A stretch of DNA of 64,000 nt from Symbiodinium natans. Its lineage: Eukaryota > Sar > Dinophyceae > Suessiales > Symbiodiniaceae. Below are positions 11,580-24,252 of the stretch, one piece after another. The position numbers and the translations under genes are program-made. Where the stretch lies: assembly GCA_905221605.1 (NCBI GenBank), contig CAJNDS010002294.1:1-64000 (forward strand), read 5' to 3'. Position 1 is the stretch's first letter, and each line of letters starts with the position of its first letter. The notes beneath the pieces are model-generated. The model made no database searches. It worked only from the letters and a program-made list of their open reading frames with translations, and was not told the origin of the DNA.

Positions 11580-11850
11580 AGAAGTGCGCGAAGAACTCGA
11601 AAAGTCAAAACGTCGAAACAGTCGTCGACTTTCCGCGTCCTGAGGCACTTCTTCGGTTTTCGACTTTTTGCATCCTGTGCCGCTTTGCGCGCCTTCACAC
11701 TTCTCGGCTTCTTGCATCCAGGGGCACTTTCGGCGCTCTTCCGGACTCTTTCGCACCTTTAGACTTCTCACTTGGAGTCTTGGGGCAATTTTCGACACTT
11801 TTGAGACTTTTTCAGAAAGTTGAAATTTCGACTTTTTTCGCAACCAAGGG
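11580..11850. repeat. Degenerate CGACTTTTTGCATCC-type repeat, copy 1
   Basis: Diverged units combining GACTTTT, GGCACTTT and TTGCATCC steps. The same vocabulary returns at 12300-12490, so this is a dispersed repeat family rather than one simple array. Both strands stay open in places; I regard these frames as artefacts. Confidence 0.6.
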
Positions 11851-12299
11851 CCCTGAGCCCCTTGGCTACCAAAAACCCTCAACCTTTTTCACCTAACAAA
11901 GACTGCCCAAGCTCTAAACTCACCCATGGGGCCCTAAGCCCCAAGCCTGAACCAGCAAGCAACACAACTACACATTCACCCAAGACGCACCGATAGGCAC
12001 AACAACCGCGCACTTCGCCCAGACGTGAAGAGGCAAAACAACCCCACATTCTGTTTAGGTTTCAGATCCTCCTTCAACACTCCATAAACCCTAAAGTCAC
12101 TAAACCCTGTGTTTTGCTTTAAGATCCACGCTTTTGGGGTTTGCGGTAATAATATGTTCTAAGTTCTAAGCTTACACAGTGAACCCCTTCAACCTTTCAA
12201 CCCCCAACTCGCCCCGCAAAAAACTCTCCAGCAGCAACATGCAGCAACCAGTCAAAGACGAGGACTTGTTCCCTCCACCTCCACCATGGACTGAGTGTC

Positions 12300-12490
12300 G
12301 ACTTTTCCCGCTTTCAACGCTTTTCCCAGACTTTTCGGCACTTTCTCGCGCTCTTCGGCTTTTCGACTTTTCGCATCCGAGTACGACTCTTTGCACTTTT
12401 CGACGTTTCGCATCCTTGGCAGTTTTTGCGGTTCTCGATTTTATGCACCCTTCGACTTCTCGCGCGCGTCCTGAGGAGCCTTTCGCACTT
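12300..12490. repeat. Degenerate CGACTTTTCGCATCC-type repeat, copy 2
   Basis: Second block of the 11.6-11.85 kb family, with TTTTCGACTTTTCGCATCC written almost exactly and then varied. About 450 bp of unrelated sequence lies between the two blocks. Confidence 0.6.
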
Positions 12491-12779
12491 TTCCCACTTG
12501 CTGCGCATCACGGTGGCATGCAACTTCAGCCAAAACACTGTCTGCAGAAGTTGGAGTCTGGAGCAAAGGTATTCCCGCAGTGCTCGCAGTCAGGAGGAGG
12601 ACCCTGACAAGGGTTCAGTGGCAAGCGGCTGCCGATGCACACTCTGTAATGGAAACCTCATCTCTCGAGGCCAGTGACTGGAGGCGATCCTGCCAGAGCA
12701 GCCGGCTTTCATCTCTAGACGTCTTTGGGGGGGGTGGGGGGACTCCCAAGCGCTGTGAGCAGCACACTCAGCACAGAGC

Positions 12780-14047
12780 CTCAAATCCTTGAACGACAAC
12801 CTTCAACTCCTCCACCGAGTCTTGGGATGCTGGAGTGGCGGCGAGCATGGTCTGGCAATGCTCAAGGGCTGCATTCGCTCATTGGTCATGGCCTTTACGA
12901 CTGCCTTCAGACCAGCCACGTCTTGCTCCAAAGTGTCCAAGGAAGTCCTCGTGGCCTGAGGCATTTGACAACAGGTGAGCTGCGGTGTCATATCAGGATG
13001 CTTGCCTCAATCCGCTCGGAGGGCATGCTCAGAGCCTCGAAGTGCGAAGCGCTGAGCCGTGCGAAGCCATGCGAAGCCACTACTCCCCTACGGGCACGCT
13101 TCCGCGCTTTTGCTCTGATTATCTCTGATTGCTTCGCCCTGCCCTGCGCAGCTTTTTTACAGCAGCAAGTGGTGCAGAACATGACGTCGCTCACCCTGCT
13201 TCAGGGAAAGGTATCCATCTGTTGCAACCTGCTGTCTCACTTCCCGACGTAGCCCGCTTGAAGACCAAGGGATTTTCGAAGCTTGGTGACCTGTCGTCCG
13301 TCTGTCGCCCGTTCGTGTCTGTTCTTCAACAGGTGCAAGGCATGCAAAGCGGAGCGCTGAGCTCGGTGCTACAAGATTTTGAGCTTTGATCCGGCTGCCG
13401 AAGACCACGATTTCCGCACCTGTTGAAGCAACACTGAAGCAACAGCACGGGACCGCTGGGCCTGCCTCAAAGCCTTCAACAAAAACCCTGCGGGCCTGCT
13501 GCCCGTGCAGCCGCTTCATCTGCAGAACAAGAGATCACAGCCAGGAGCGGCTGCTTCAAGCCCTCACTGACCTCCACTCGTCTTCGAATCGAGGCGAAGA
13601 GTCCCAAGGCGTTCATAGCACCGCGCTCCTTCGACACAGGCAGTCGCGGTTCGACTGAGTGTGCTGACATACGGCTACGGTTGATTGAGGGGAGATGGCG
13701 GCTGTCTTGACATTAACTAGTGGCGCAAAACTCGTTGATTCTCCTTGCGTCCATTGCCTTCCATCATGGAGGACATGATGCAAAGCACATCTTGTGGATA
13801 GGCATCGTACGCCTGCAGCAAAGCCTGTGGCACCAGTGTCGCAATCATGGGCAATGCCGACATCAAACAGATGTGTGAAGTGAGTTGCCCAGAACCTGAA
13901 AACTCGCAACATGCTCATTCTTTTCCGGTCCTGTTGAAATATTGGAGTGGGCGAGACTGTGCCTGAGAAGGAAATCGAGAATGCGCGTCGGCAAGTGAGA
14001 GTTGAGAGAGTGAGAGTTGAGAGGGTGAGAGAAGAGAGAGAAGTGAG

Positions 14048-14104
<57 letters not shown>

Positions 14105-14880
14105 AGAGCGAGACCGAGTGCGAGAGAGCGAACGAGCGAGTGGGTATGTGCGCTACTGGCGCTGGGAGTAGCTTGTTCCAAGGCTTTGGACGTCTACGCC
14201 CGAGGTCGGACCGTCAAGGCTCCACTCAAGTTCGAAGACTTTTGCGAGGCTGGACAGGGCTTGTCGTCTGAGGCTGTGTAAGATCATGTAAGGTGTCCAG
14301 ATGTTTTCACTGCAGGCTGCGAAGCTGTGGAATAGCTTGACGGTCTTCGGCTTCTGAGCCGCGATGATTCTGGGACACCCCTACAGTGCCCTACAGTAGC
14401 ATGATGTGGCATGCCAAACAGAGGATTCGTGCACAAACCACCAAGCAGCCTCCGGCTCGGTGAAAGTCTGCAGCGCCAGGCCAGATCCACGCAGCACGTC
14501 AGCGCCGGCGGCCACATCTGGATCTGAGTCGCACCAGAAGACAGAGCCATGGAGCTCCTGGGTTGAGCGGAATCCACTTGTGGAATTTCTGCTGACACGG
14601 TAAACTGATGTAAGCTGTAGACTATAGACTGTAGAAATGCACACACAAAGAGAACGTGAACGTTCCAGCAGTGAGTGCTGAAGTGCCACGAGGCCTCCGA
14701 GCCATTTCGGTGGCTTCTTTGAATGGCTCCTTCGTCACCTTGTCGGATGGCATCCATCTTGCCCCTCAAGGCACCAAGGCGCTCTTCGATTTCTTGCCGT
14801 ACCGTGATATCCGTGATCCCGAAAGCACCAGCAGCTTGGAGCCCATCGGCTTGTGATCCTTGAGTGCATACTCCGACCAC
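12780..14880 (-). CDS. Coiled-coil protein exons (scattered)
   Basis: Three minus-strand blocks look coding. About 14715-14850 has ITDITVRQEIEERLGALRGK. About 12860-12960 has TSLDTLEQDVAGLKAVVKAM. About 12780-12815 has SVEELKVVVQGFEAL. All have heptad-like spacing of hydrophobic residues among Glu, Lys, Arg and Gln. They are separated by stretches with stops in every frame, so this is exon-intron structure. Not every exon was found and I cannot tell if this is one gene with the 18-22 kb exons. No enzymatic domain is seen. Confidence 0.45.
14045..14106. repeat. (GTGAGG)n hexamer array
   Basis: About ten perfect GGTGAG units flanked by GAGAGTGA-type variants. Alternating Val/Arg or Leu/Thr frames are artefacts. 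Confidence 0.9.
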
Positions 14881-15379
14881 AACTTGCCATACATTTATGG
14901 GCCATAAACACATGCCACTGGCTGCTCTCAAAAATCACGCGCTGGGCGTGCAACAGGGCTCCTTCGCGTCCTTGCGCCCGGGCCTGTCGAAGGCGTCGGA
15001 GGTTGCTCCTCCAGTGCCGCCTTCGCTGCGCTACCTGTGCTGCCTGCGAGCAGTGAGCTTCAGGCACCAATTTCTCGGGGCCAAGTATACAAACAAATGT
15101 TCATAATCATAAGATAAGAAAGGCGATTGCGGATTCCGCATGAAGGCATCTTTGAATCCGAAAAGGAAAGCTCGGCGTTGACCCCTGTCTGAAAAAGAAG
15201 ATTTGAAAGTTTGATCCTTAAGTGCCGGCAACGCGGAATCAGAAAACGCGGAAAGCTTTGGTCACGTCGAAAAGACTAAATTTTAAACAGAGAACACGGA
15301 AAGCTCCAAATCAGTACCGCGGAAGCTCGAAGCGGACCCTTCCTCATAGCCCATTCTGCGGCGCAGGAAGCCACGCCCC

Positions 15380-16796
15380 CTCACCCTAAGGCCTAAACCC
15401 TAACAAGGCCCAAGCCCTAAACCCGAAAAAACACCTAAACCCTAAAAAACCCTAAACCCTCAAAACCCTGGGGCCCTGAACCATAAAAATCCCTAAACCC
15501 TAAACCTTGAAACTCCTTAAACCTACAACCTCAACCCTAAAAAACCCTAAACCCTCAACACCCTCAACACCCTCAACTCAACACCCTCAACACCCTCAAA
15601 ACCCTCAAGACCCTCAGAAAACCTTCAAAACCCTGAGCCCTAAACCATAAAAACCCCTAAGCACTAAACCCTGAAAACCCCTGAGCCAACAATCCCTAAC
15701 AACCGCACTGAACCCAGAAACCCCACACCTGAACCCTCAAAACCCGTAAGCCCTAAACCATTAACATCCCTAAGCCTAAAAGACCCTAAACCCTAAACCC
15801 TAACAAAACCCTAAACCTAAACCCGGAAAAAAACCCTAAACCCTAAACCCTGAAAACGCCTAAATCCTAAAAAACCCTAAACCTAAACCCTAAACCCTAA
15901 CCAACCCTAAACCCTAAACCCTGAAAACCCCTAAACCCTAACAAATCCTAAACCCTCAAAACCGTCAAAACCCTCAAGAAACCTTCAAAACCCTCAAAAC
16001 CCCTAAATCATAAAAACCCCTAAGCCCTAAACCCGAAAAACCCCTGAGCCAGCAATCCCTAACAACCGCCCTGAACCCAGAAAACCCCAAACCCAAAAAC
16101 CCCAAAACCCAAACCCAAAAACCCCTAAGGCTAAACCCAAAAAACCCTAAAAACCCCTGCGCCCCAAACCCTGAAAACACCCAAACCCTAAAGCCAAAAC
16201 AACCCTAAACCCTCAAAACCCGTCAGGCCTAAACCATTTAAAATCCCTAAGCCTAAAAGACCCTAAACCCTAAACCCTAACAAAACCCTAAACCGAAACC
16301 CGGAAAAAAACCCTAAACCCTAAACCCTGAAAACGCCTAAACCCTAAAAACCCCTAAACCTAAACCCTAAACCCTAACAAACCCTAAACCCTAAACCCTG
16401 AAAACCCCTAAACCCTAAACCCTACAAAACCCTAAATCTTCAAAATCCCTAAGACCTAAACCATAAAAACCCCTAAACCCTAAACCCCACAAACCCCTGA
16501 GCCAACAATCCCTAACAACCACCGTGAACCCAAAAAAACCCAAACCCAAAAACCCCCAAAGTCGAAACCCAAAAAACCCTAAACCCTAAAAACCCCTGTG
16601 CCCCAAACCCTGAAAACACCTAAGCCCTAAAGCCAAAAGAACCCTAAACCCTCAAAACCCCTAAGGCCAAAACCATAAAGATCCCTAAACCCAAAAAGAC
16701 CCTATACCCCAAACCCTAACAAAACCCTAAACCCTAAACCCTGAAAACCCCTAAACCCTAAAAACCCCTAAACCTAAACCCTAGACCCTAAAAAAA
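15380..16796. repeat. 1.4-kb degenerate CCCTAAA array with a higher-order repeat
   Basis: Almost the whole stretch is CCCTAAA, CCCTGAA, CCCCTAAG and similar units. A non-telomeric marker, CTGAGCCAACAATCCCTAAC, appears near 15681, 16044 (one base different) and 16498. Blocks of roughly 360-450 bp have therefore been duplicated as wholes. There is no gene. It could be intron or spacer within the surrounding coiled-coil exon cluster. Confidence 0.92.
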
Positions 16797-17002
16797 CCAG
16801 GCATAGGGGTCTATGGCTTTCTGGATAGGGTCTACCCGGAGGGTAGTGGGGGGCCTACGGTTTCGTGGGGCGCTTTGTCGTACAAGCTTCAGAGCTTTAA
16901 CGGTTTCAGGCTAAGGGTTGGAGGGGAAAGCAGATCTACGCCTGCGAACATTGTTTTTGAAAGCGCCGAGCGCGCGTCAGCCTCGCGTTTGCATACTCAG
17001 CC

Positions 17003-17374
17003 TCCTACTACTCCTGATACTCCTGATACTCCTACTACTCCTACTACTCCTACTACTCCTCCTACTCCTCCTACTCCTCCTGCTCCTCCTAGTCCTCCTA
17101 CTCCTCCTACTCCTCCTACTCCTCCTGCTCCTCCTACTCCTACTGCTCCTACTGCTCGTCCTACTCCTACTACTCCTACTACTCCTACTACTCCTACTAC
17201 TCCTACTACTCCTACTACTCCTACTACTCCTACTACTCCTACTACTCCTACTACTCCTACTACTCCTACTACTCCTACTACTCCTACTACTCCTATCAAA
17301 TTCTATCAACTCCTACTACCCCTGCTCCTACTTCTACTCCTACTCCGACTACGACGACTACTACGACAACTACT

Positions 17375-17469
<95 letters not shown>

Positions 17470-17483
17470 TACGACTACTACTA

Positions 17484-17516
<33 letters not shown>

Positions 17517-17547
17517 CATACTCATAATACTCCTACTCCTACTCCTA

Positions 17548-17642
<95 letters not shown>

Positions 17643-17676
17643 CCTCCTCCTCCTCCTACTCCTACTCCTACGACGA
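17003..17676. repeat. Compound triplet microsatellite
   Basis: Blocks in order: CTC/CTA/CTG triplets as (CTCCTACTA)n-like units; a pure (ACG)n block at about 17380-17468; (TAC)n at about 17469-17515; (CTGCTC)n at about 17548-17640; then (CTC)n. Each frame gives a homopolymer-like peptide (Leu, Asp, Arg, Thr-Pro, Ala-Pro), so the 364-codon plus-strand frame here is not convincing as a gene. Confidence 0.95.
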
Positions 17677-18455
17677 CGGCGAAGGCGACGACGAGGATAA
17701 GTACAGCTACTGCTACTTATTGCTGCCCTGTGACTGCCGCTGTTGCTGACATTTGTTGTAAAATGAGAGTGAACCTATACCGCTACTGTCCCGCTTACTA
17801 TCCGCAAAACACAATGTACTTAGTGCCTTCTAAGTGCAAATGGCAGCAGGCTGCAGCCAACTCTGTGAGAGCGCAGATGTGTTGCAGGTTGGCTTGCTGG
17901 TGCATGCTCGCCACACTGCCTGGAGAAGCTAAAGCGAGTTTGATTGAGAGCACCTCAATGGATGGCTGAGATGTCAAGCAAAAACATACCCTGAGCACGC
18001 TCCCAAAAGTCCTGAAACTCAAGGCTGCAGGCAGCAAGAATCCAGAGGTGGACAGGCACGCGCCCAGGCTGCTGACGGGACTGAATCGGTCGCACATGTG
18101 GGCCAGTGGGGGCGTTATCTCCACCATGGCTACTGCATGTTGGCTAGAGGGCGCAAGAATGTCAGGTGCCTCCTACTGAATTTCGCCAGCTAGCCGCAGA
18201 GTTGTTGTCCAAGTGCCCTGAGTGCCCCTACCTCTGCCTGCAAGCCGTCATTGCTGCGAGACATGGCACTCCAGCAAGGGTCCAATGCCACGGGGCGTGG
18301 TCGGCATGTCGTCTCAGCTTCCAACACTCATGCTGCTTTGCTGCAGTGCTGCCATTTGGTCCTGCCACAGGCAAGAAGGATGACTCTTCCGCGAGCTTTG
18401 TTGTTGGGCTGCGTGCTTGAAATCGGCTGTGCCTTGGCCGAGTCTAGCTCTTCCT

Positions 18456-20790
18456 TCAGAGCCTTGTGGCACTCCAGCTGAGCCTGCGCCACTTGTCAGA
18501 GGCAACTCGCTTTGCGGGTGCCTCGAAAGTGTGGGCCTGCAAGGACTCCAGCTGGGCTGTGTGCTGCTCGAAGATGCCTCGAAGCTCTGTCGCCTGATCT
18601 CCAGCGGCCTTCAGAAAGCAGCGAGCAAACGGGCACACCGAATCTTGGAGTCTGGCCTTGCTGTCCTCAGCAGCCGCTGCCTCAATCTTGCGGCGGAGCT
18701 CCTTCAAAGAAGGAGCTGCATGCTCACAAGAGAAGTGCAAGCTTGCACTGGGCTGCTGGGCTTACGCCTGACGCTGTAGTGGTCAAGTCTTGCACCGCCC
18801 CGCCTGCAGAGTTTCCAGCTCGTCCTTCAGCTCTTGCCGCGCTGTTGCCAGCATCTCCTGCAGCTCCAGAGGCCCTTGGACGGCCTGGCCAGGCTCTCAC
18901 TCAAGCGCCGAGTCGACGTACTCCACGCACTCGCACGCATGCATGCGCCGGCCATCGCCGCATACTGGCCTTTAAGGTTTTGGCGAGTTCTGCGCTGACT
19001 TCTGACCTGCTCTGATCCACAAGCTGCTTCAACTCGGATGCCAGATCCTGGGAAGGGCATATAAGCACAACAGCTCGCCATAGCGCAGCGTGAACTTGTT
19101 CATGAGCTGAACTCATAACTCATGAGAAAACTCATTAACAGAGTTAACAGATTTCAGATCATCATGCGCCATTTCATGAATCAACGCTAGAAAATGTCAT
19201 TCACAATGCTGTCGCTGGTCCTTCTGGCTCTCCTCAGCTCTATGCCGGTGCTCCTGGAGCTCCCCAGACACGTCCTGGTCAACTTGAACTGAGACTTTGA
19301 AGGTTCTGAGGGTGTTCTGAGGGTGTTCCGGTACTTGGGCGTTTTTAAGGCTTTCAGGTTTGTTCGGGCAGTGATGGGAAACAATTCTGCCATCGGCTTG
19401 TCGTCCTGTCGGAGCTGAAGCATTCTTTCATCAGGGTCCTCCGCCTGAGGCCACAAGAGAGCTCAATGGCAACCTGTCAACAAGGTTTCTCGAGAGCCGT
19501 ACCCCAAGGGGCACAAGCTGCGACTTGAGGCTGTGGAGTCTTTCCTGCCACAGCTTGCACTGCACAAAGCGCGGACTCTGCGGAGCGCGGATATCCTGTG
19601 TTCCGGCCTCTTGGGTGAGAGCTTCAGCTTTGAATTGCTTGAAGCTCTTTTCCAGACCTGCTGATGCCGAGTTGCTTGGTGGACAGCGTAGAGCCTCTCC
19701 GCTAGCTTGGCCTGTCAAGTGGTCCTTCCACTCCGTCTGCACCTTCTCCAAAGCCTTCTCACAGCTGTTCTTCAACCTTTGAAGGAACTGGCAAAGAGCA
19801 GTGAAGCGGCAAATGCACGCTGGAAGCAGCGAAGCTTAGCATCAGGCTCACCGACTTGCTGTCTAAGGTCTGTGGCTGTCGTTTCTTGAAGCTGGCGGAG
19901 CTGCGCAGTCGCCTGTCAGAGATGTGGTTGCAAGACCTCAATTGAATTGGGGCACGACAAACTGCAACTCGGTCGCTGGTTTGTCTTGCGAAGTTGGGGC
20001 GAACAAGTTCGGCCCACCTGCGCAGATGCGAGCATCTGCTCGTGCAGTTCCCCATGGCGCTTTGTCAGGTCCTGGTGTGCGCTCAGTAATCATCTGCGAA
20101 GTAGGAACTGCACGGTTTCATCCCATCCTGCTTGATCTTTTCGGACATTGACTCTAAGCCTGAGCTGTGAACTGTGAGCACGAAGGGGCAAGCTCGCACA
20201 CAGCCACAACTTCTTTCAAGCAGCTGGATGAGGTCTTGGATGTGATGCTCGATCGCAGAGCGCCGACCTGAAAGGGCAGCAGAGTTGCAGAAAAAAACAT
20301 ATTTGTCCGCCACCATGTGCTGAAGAAGATTGTCCGTCCGTTCGTGACTGATGCTTGGTGCCCGGCCTCCTCCTGCATCGAACGAATCTCTTTCTGCAAA
20401 GGCTCGCTCGATGAAGTTTGCAGCTTCCTCGAGGTACATAAGGAACGGAATTTGCAGTTTGTTCAAGCTGTCCAGTTCCCGCCTGATGGACTGCTCCTGC
20501 TCTATCACCTGCCGGGTACAGCTGCCGCGCCGCAAGCTTTGCACAGGCGATGCACTGCTGAGCTCCCCGCTTTAGGAGCAATCTCCTGACCGACAGAAGC
20601 CCATGTGCGGACAAAAGGCGGGAATCGAAACAGATGAAAACAACCTAAACCAGCATTCTCTTGAACACCTTTGCATCCTAGTCAGACCAGTCAACAAGAG
20701 GTCGGTCCCGAAGTTGGGACAGGAGGTCAGCCACTCGAGAGCCAAGGTCGCCATGATCCCGCAGCTCCTTGCACTTAGCTCACCTAGCGC
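18456..20790 (-). CDS. Coiled-coil protein gene, multiple exons
   Basis: At least six minus-strand blocks read as strongly helical protein. About 20690-20775 has CKELRDHGDLGSRVADLLSQ. About 20400-20520 has VIEQEQSIRRELDSLNKLQ and then EEAANFIERAFAERD. About 19540-19775 has CEKALEKVQTEWKDHL and QERLHSLKSQ. About 18985-19060 has ASELKQLVDQSRSEVSAELA. 18804 to about 18880 has LELQEMLATARQELKDELE and ends at a GC donor (CTGCAG|GC). About 18500-18720 has LKELRRKIEAAAAEDSKARL. Together they suggest a long rod-like protein of the SMC, myosin-tail or centrosomal type, but no head domain is seen and the family is unknown. Several exons are missing or unresolved. Confidence 0.55.
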
Positions 20791-21809
20791 TGCGCCCCAT
20801 TGTGCTGCAGCTTTGTGTCAGGGCCCTCTGGCAAGCCGTGTCTTGTTGGATGTAAAACTTCTGCAAACGGCTACACCGACAACAACAGCAATCCAGCGAG
20901 GTGTGCCCCGATTGCTTGGGGGAAGAAAGCTTATCTTCCCGCTGATAAGGAAACGACACAGCAACATGCGTTGACGTGGAGTGGGACAAGGACCTGGACA
21001 GTGTGGGGCCAGAAAGCCCCCGAATTTTGCACAACAGGTGCAACCCCTGGGCTCTCTTTGTGAGGGATCTCTATGAACTGGGATCTTTCTCGTCTGGCTA
21101 GTCCAGTTTCTTTTTCGACATGTAAGATGGAGCCTTCGAACACTCGGCAAGGGAACCCTGCTTAACATATTACTAGTAACAAGATCCTATTCTAAATCAT
21201 GGTAAAGCACTGGTCCTGCAGTTCCAGGCCAAGTGCTTTGACTTGATCCTGCCAGGCCCAAGGCAGCCGCTTCGATGACAGGTTACATGCACCAAGGTGC
21301 TGATTCGAAGCAGCATGCCTCCAGCCCTGCGACGGCCGCTGTCACGACATCGGTCTCCTAGTGGCAAAACCAATCGTTTTCTGCTTGCATCCTTTCCGAC
21401 GGACGGGAAACCCGACTTGTCCAAACACCCACTGCCCGTTTGACACACACAGGTAAGCCGACCTGCTTGCCGCTGGCATGTGATGCAAGTTGGTCCATGG
21501 ACTTAGCGGCGCATGATGTGACAGGCTTACTATCACAGGGGTGAAGAATGGTGCACGCCCAGAGTTCCAGAGCCCTCCGCCCGTTGAAGGTCTTCATGAA
21601 CCTGCTCTTGGTCCTCCACCCTGGCATGAAAAAAACACTCAGCTGCTCAATGCGCGCCAGTAGCGGTAGCATAGTCCGTGGACATCCGTGCACAATGAGA
21701 CACAGTGGCGTACAGGAAGAAACTCGGCGACGGCAGACATAACCCAAAACGTGGGACGCCGTGAGCATCAGAGGGGTCTGGGACCCCAGTCTGCCTCAGA
21801 AATCCTGAG

Positions 21810-22345
21810 GGCCCGGCTTCTTTGAGAGCAGCTCAAGCTTCTCGACTTCTGCTGTTCGCTGCTTGTTGCTCTCCTGCAATGCCTGACATGCATCTTGTCG
21901 GAATGGATGCCAGAACTTAAATCTCGTCAGGCCTGCCGGATATGCTCAAGCTTGACGTCCCAGTCGCTTCGCTCTACGCGCTCTGCCAGGAGGCGTAAGT
22001 GCTCCTTCTGCAAACGGCGCATGAGTATGACAGTTAAACATTTGATATGCGCAGGTTCCCGATAACTTGGATAGCGTTGGGTGATGCTCGTTTCGGCAGC
22101 CTCACGCGTCTCAAAGAGAGTGCGAAGAGCTCTGATTTGCTCCTTGCAAGATGAGGGATGGAAATATCCTATCATCCGGCTACACAAACTCATTGGCAAG
22201 CTTTGCACATCAGCCTTGGCACTAGCCTTCTTGGGTGGAGGGTTCCGGAAGCGTATGCGTTCAACTACGATCAACTCAACTGATGGAATTTTTTGGGTTT
22301 TGGGTGGAAACACTCGTGCACGCAATGAGGGCTCAGTCTTGAGCG
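21810..22345 (-). CDS. Coiled-coil protein exons, upstream part of the cluster
   Basis: Four blocks on the minus strand. The first ends at 22215 with a GC donor after Lys (KKASAK|GC) and is basic and proline-rich (IPSVELIVVERIRFRNPPPK). The second, about 22085-22150, is EQIRALRTLFETRE after AG|G. The third, about 21945-22020, has RLQKEHLRLLAERVERSDW and ends before a GC donor. The fourth starts at 21873 after CAG|G and reads ESNKQRTAEVEKLELLSKK. An in-frame stop lies upstream of the first block, so it starts near there. This is probably the N-terminal side of the 18.5-20.8 kb gene. Family unknown. Confidence 0.5.
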
Positions 22346-22676
22346 GGGGGAGTTCAGTTTAAAGGGAAAGATGAAACAATCAGACTTCAGGGGCCTTTCT
22401 GCTGAAACCAAATGTCATGATACTCGCAACGCTCAATTAGAGCAGCTACACGCATTCTGTTTTATGCAGTGTGCCTGCACAGCAGCTTGGCGAACAAAGC
22501 TGTACACTGTACAAGTATTCGCCTGCGGCATCCTACCGACTCACTTGAGGGAAGCCTCATGGTGAAAACTAGTACTTGGCACTTGTGACGGTGCTCTTCT
22601 TGCCCAGAGCACCAGGCGTGTGGGAGACGTGTGCCCGCCGACGCGATTCCAGGACCTGGTTTAGTAAGGTGGAAGG

Positions 22677-22728
22677 GGTTTAGGGTTTAGGGTTTAGGGT
22701 TTAGGGTTTAGGATTTAGGGTTTAGGGT
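22677..22728. repeat. TTTAGGG telomere-type repeat
   Basis: Seven TTTAGGG units, opposite in orientation to the arrays to the left. A shorter copy of three units lies at 23319-23344. Confidence 0.92.
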
Positions 22729-22729
22729 C

Positions 22730-24240
22730 TGAGCGGTTCCACTGTTCCAGGAAGGCACAGAGCACTGCTCTCCTGGATGCGCAGACATACTGAGCATGGT
22801 CCAGTCTAGAGCCTCGACTACGCCGCGGCTCCCGTGGTTTTGAGGGCCTGCGGCCTGGAAACACTCTCCCTTCTGCTTCGGTGGAGCTTGGGCACCGTAA
22901 TTTATAAGAGCATGAGTTGGGGTTCGCCTATAATACCGCGTCAGTTGCGGACGGGATTTGTCTTTGCTGTCTTGTGGCCTGAGGTAGGCTATGGCATGTT
23001 CTGGCTTTGTTCTGCACACAGCGCGCGCGCACGCGCGTTTTCGTCTTTGACCTCGAAATCGACAAGTGTCACGAGCGAATTTTCGGAGTTCTCAGACACA
23101 AGCCGAAAGAAATCACACCACGGAAGTATCAAATCTGCAGACCAGAAACAACGCAAATCACCAATCCAAGAATGCTGGCCACTTTGTTTGGCCGGGACGC
23201 GTGAGGAGTCACTCTGCTGGCCATACTTTCGTGGAATGAAGTCATCGCCACACCAAGAAGCGAAGCATCCTTAGGATGGCCCCCCATGCATGACGTGCCA
23301 ATGTGCGAGATGTAACTGGTTTAGGGTTTAGGGTTTAGGGTTTGGGCCTAGAACTTGAGAAGAGGGCTACGAAAGCCAGCTGACACTGCGCCTGGAGGAC
23401 ATGCTTGCAGATAGCGCTGTTAGGTTGAGGAGTTGCGTTTAAAGTGCCGTGGTCAAGAAACTGACAGGTGCTGCGCGCGAGATGGGATGGGTAAGGCTGG
23501 GAAGCAAATATTTACATATGTGAAGACTTCATGTATTTAGCTGTTTGCACTATGGGTTCAAAAGTGTTGCAGCGTGCACGGTATATGGTGCTGACTTCCG
23601 CAGACTTGAACGGAGCTTGCAAGGGCACCTGCATAATGTTGGTGCCAGAAAGAAACCTATGTCTGAAGATGCAGCCACCGCTGTAGGTGAAGTATGTGAA
23701 TTGCCGGGGTTCAACCATACACATGCTGGGTTGCATCATGTCATGTCTCATCTCAGTGCCCGGGTGAATTCGAGACCTGAGTCCTAAGTCTTGCAATGAA
23801 GCCCCGTTATGCTTAAGATGGCTTTTTGGGGGGCTCTATGTACCCGGGAGATCCTTGTAATCGTCCTGGCCGGTGTTAAGCATAACACGGCTGAGTGGTC
23901 GGCACCGAGACAGCTGCATTGGGAGTGTTCGGGAGTGTGACTTAAGTACTGCCAAGCCTTGGTGGGGAGGGGGTTAGTGGGGCGAGCGGGGTGACGCGCC
24001 ACACATTCCGCCCTTCAAATGGCCAAACATGTCTCCGGCACAGTCCAAGCCACGCGTGATAGTCAGATAACTTGATCTAAGCACCCAGGAGTTGCACCCA
24101 AATCTGGGGGAGTCTCAAGTAAGCATACGGAAGGCTTCGCCAATCAAGTCACAAAGGGCCCCATCAGCACCCCTGAAAGGCAGGGCTGGGTTAACTGCCT
24201 TGCCTCAATTCTTGCGAGCCTTGAAGGCAGGGGCGTTGAA
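22730..24240. other. No gene recognised
   Basis: Frames of up to 146 codons on plus and 94 on minus have no recognisable domain. Short TTTAGGG units occur near 23320. The only other texture is a GGGGCGGG-rich patch at about 24270-24300. Confidence 0.4.
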
Positions 24241-24252
24241 TTCAAAGCGTCA

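Noticed and set aside
16875-17969. 364-codon plus-strand frame (Thr-Pro, Arg and Ala-Pro runs)
   Set aside because: It is produced by the triplet microsatellite; neighbouring frames are just as open and its non-repeat ends have no domain.
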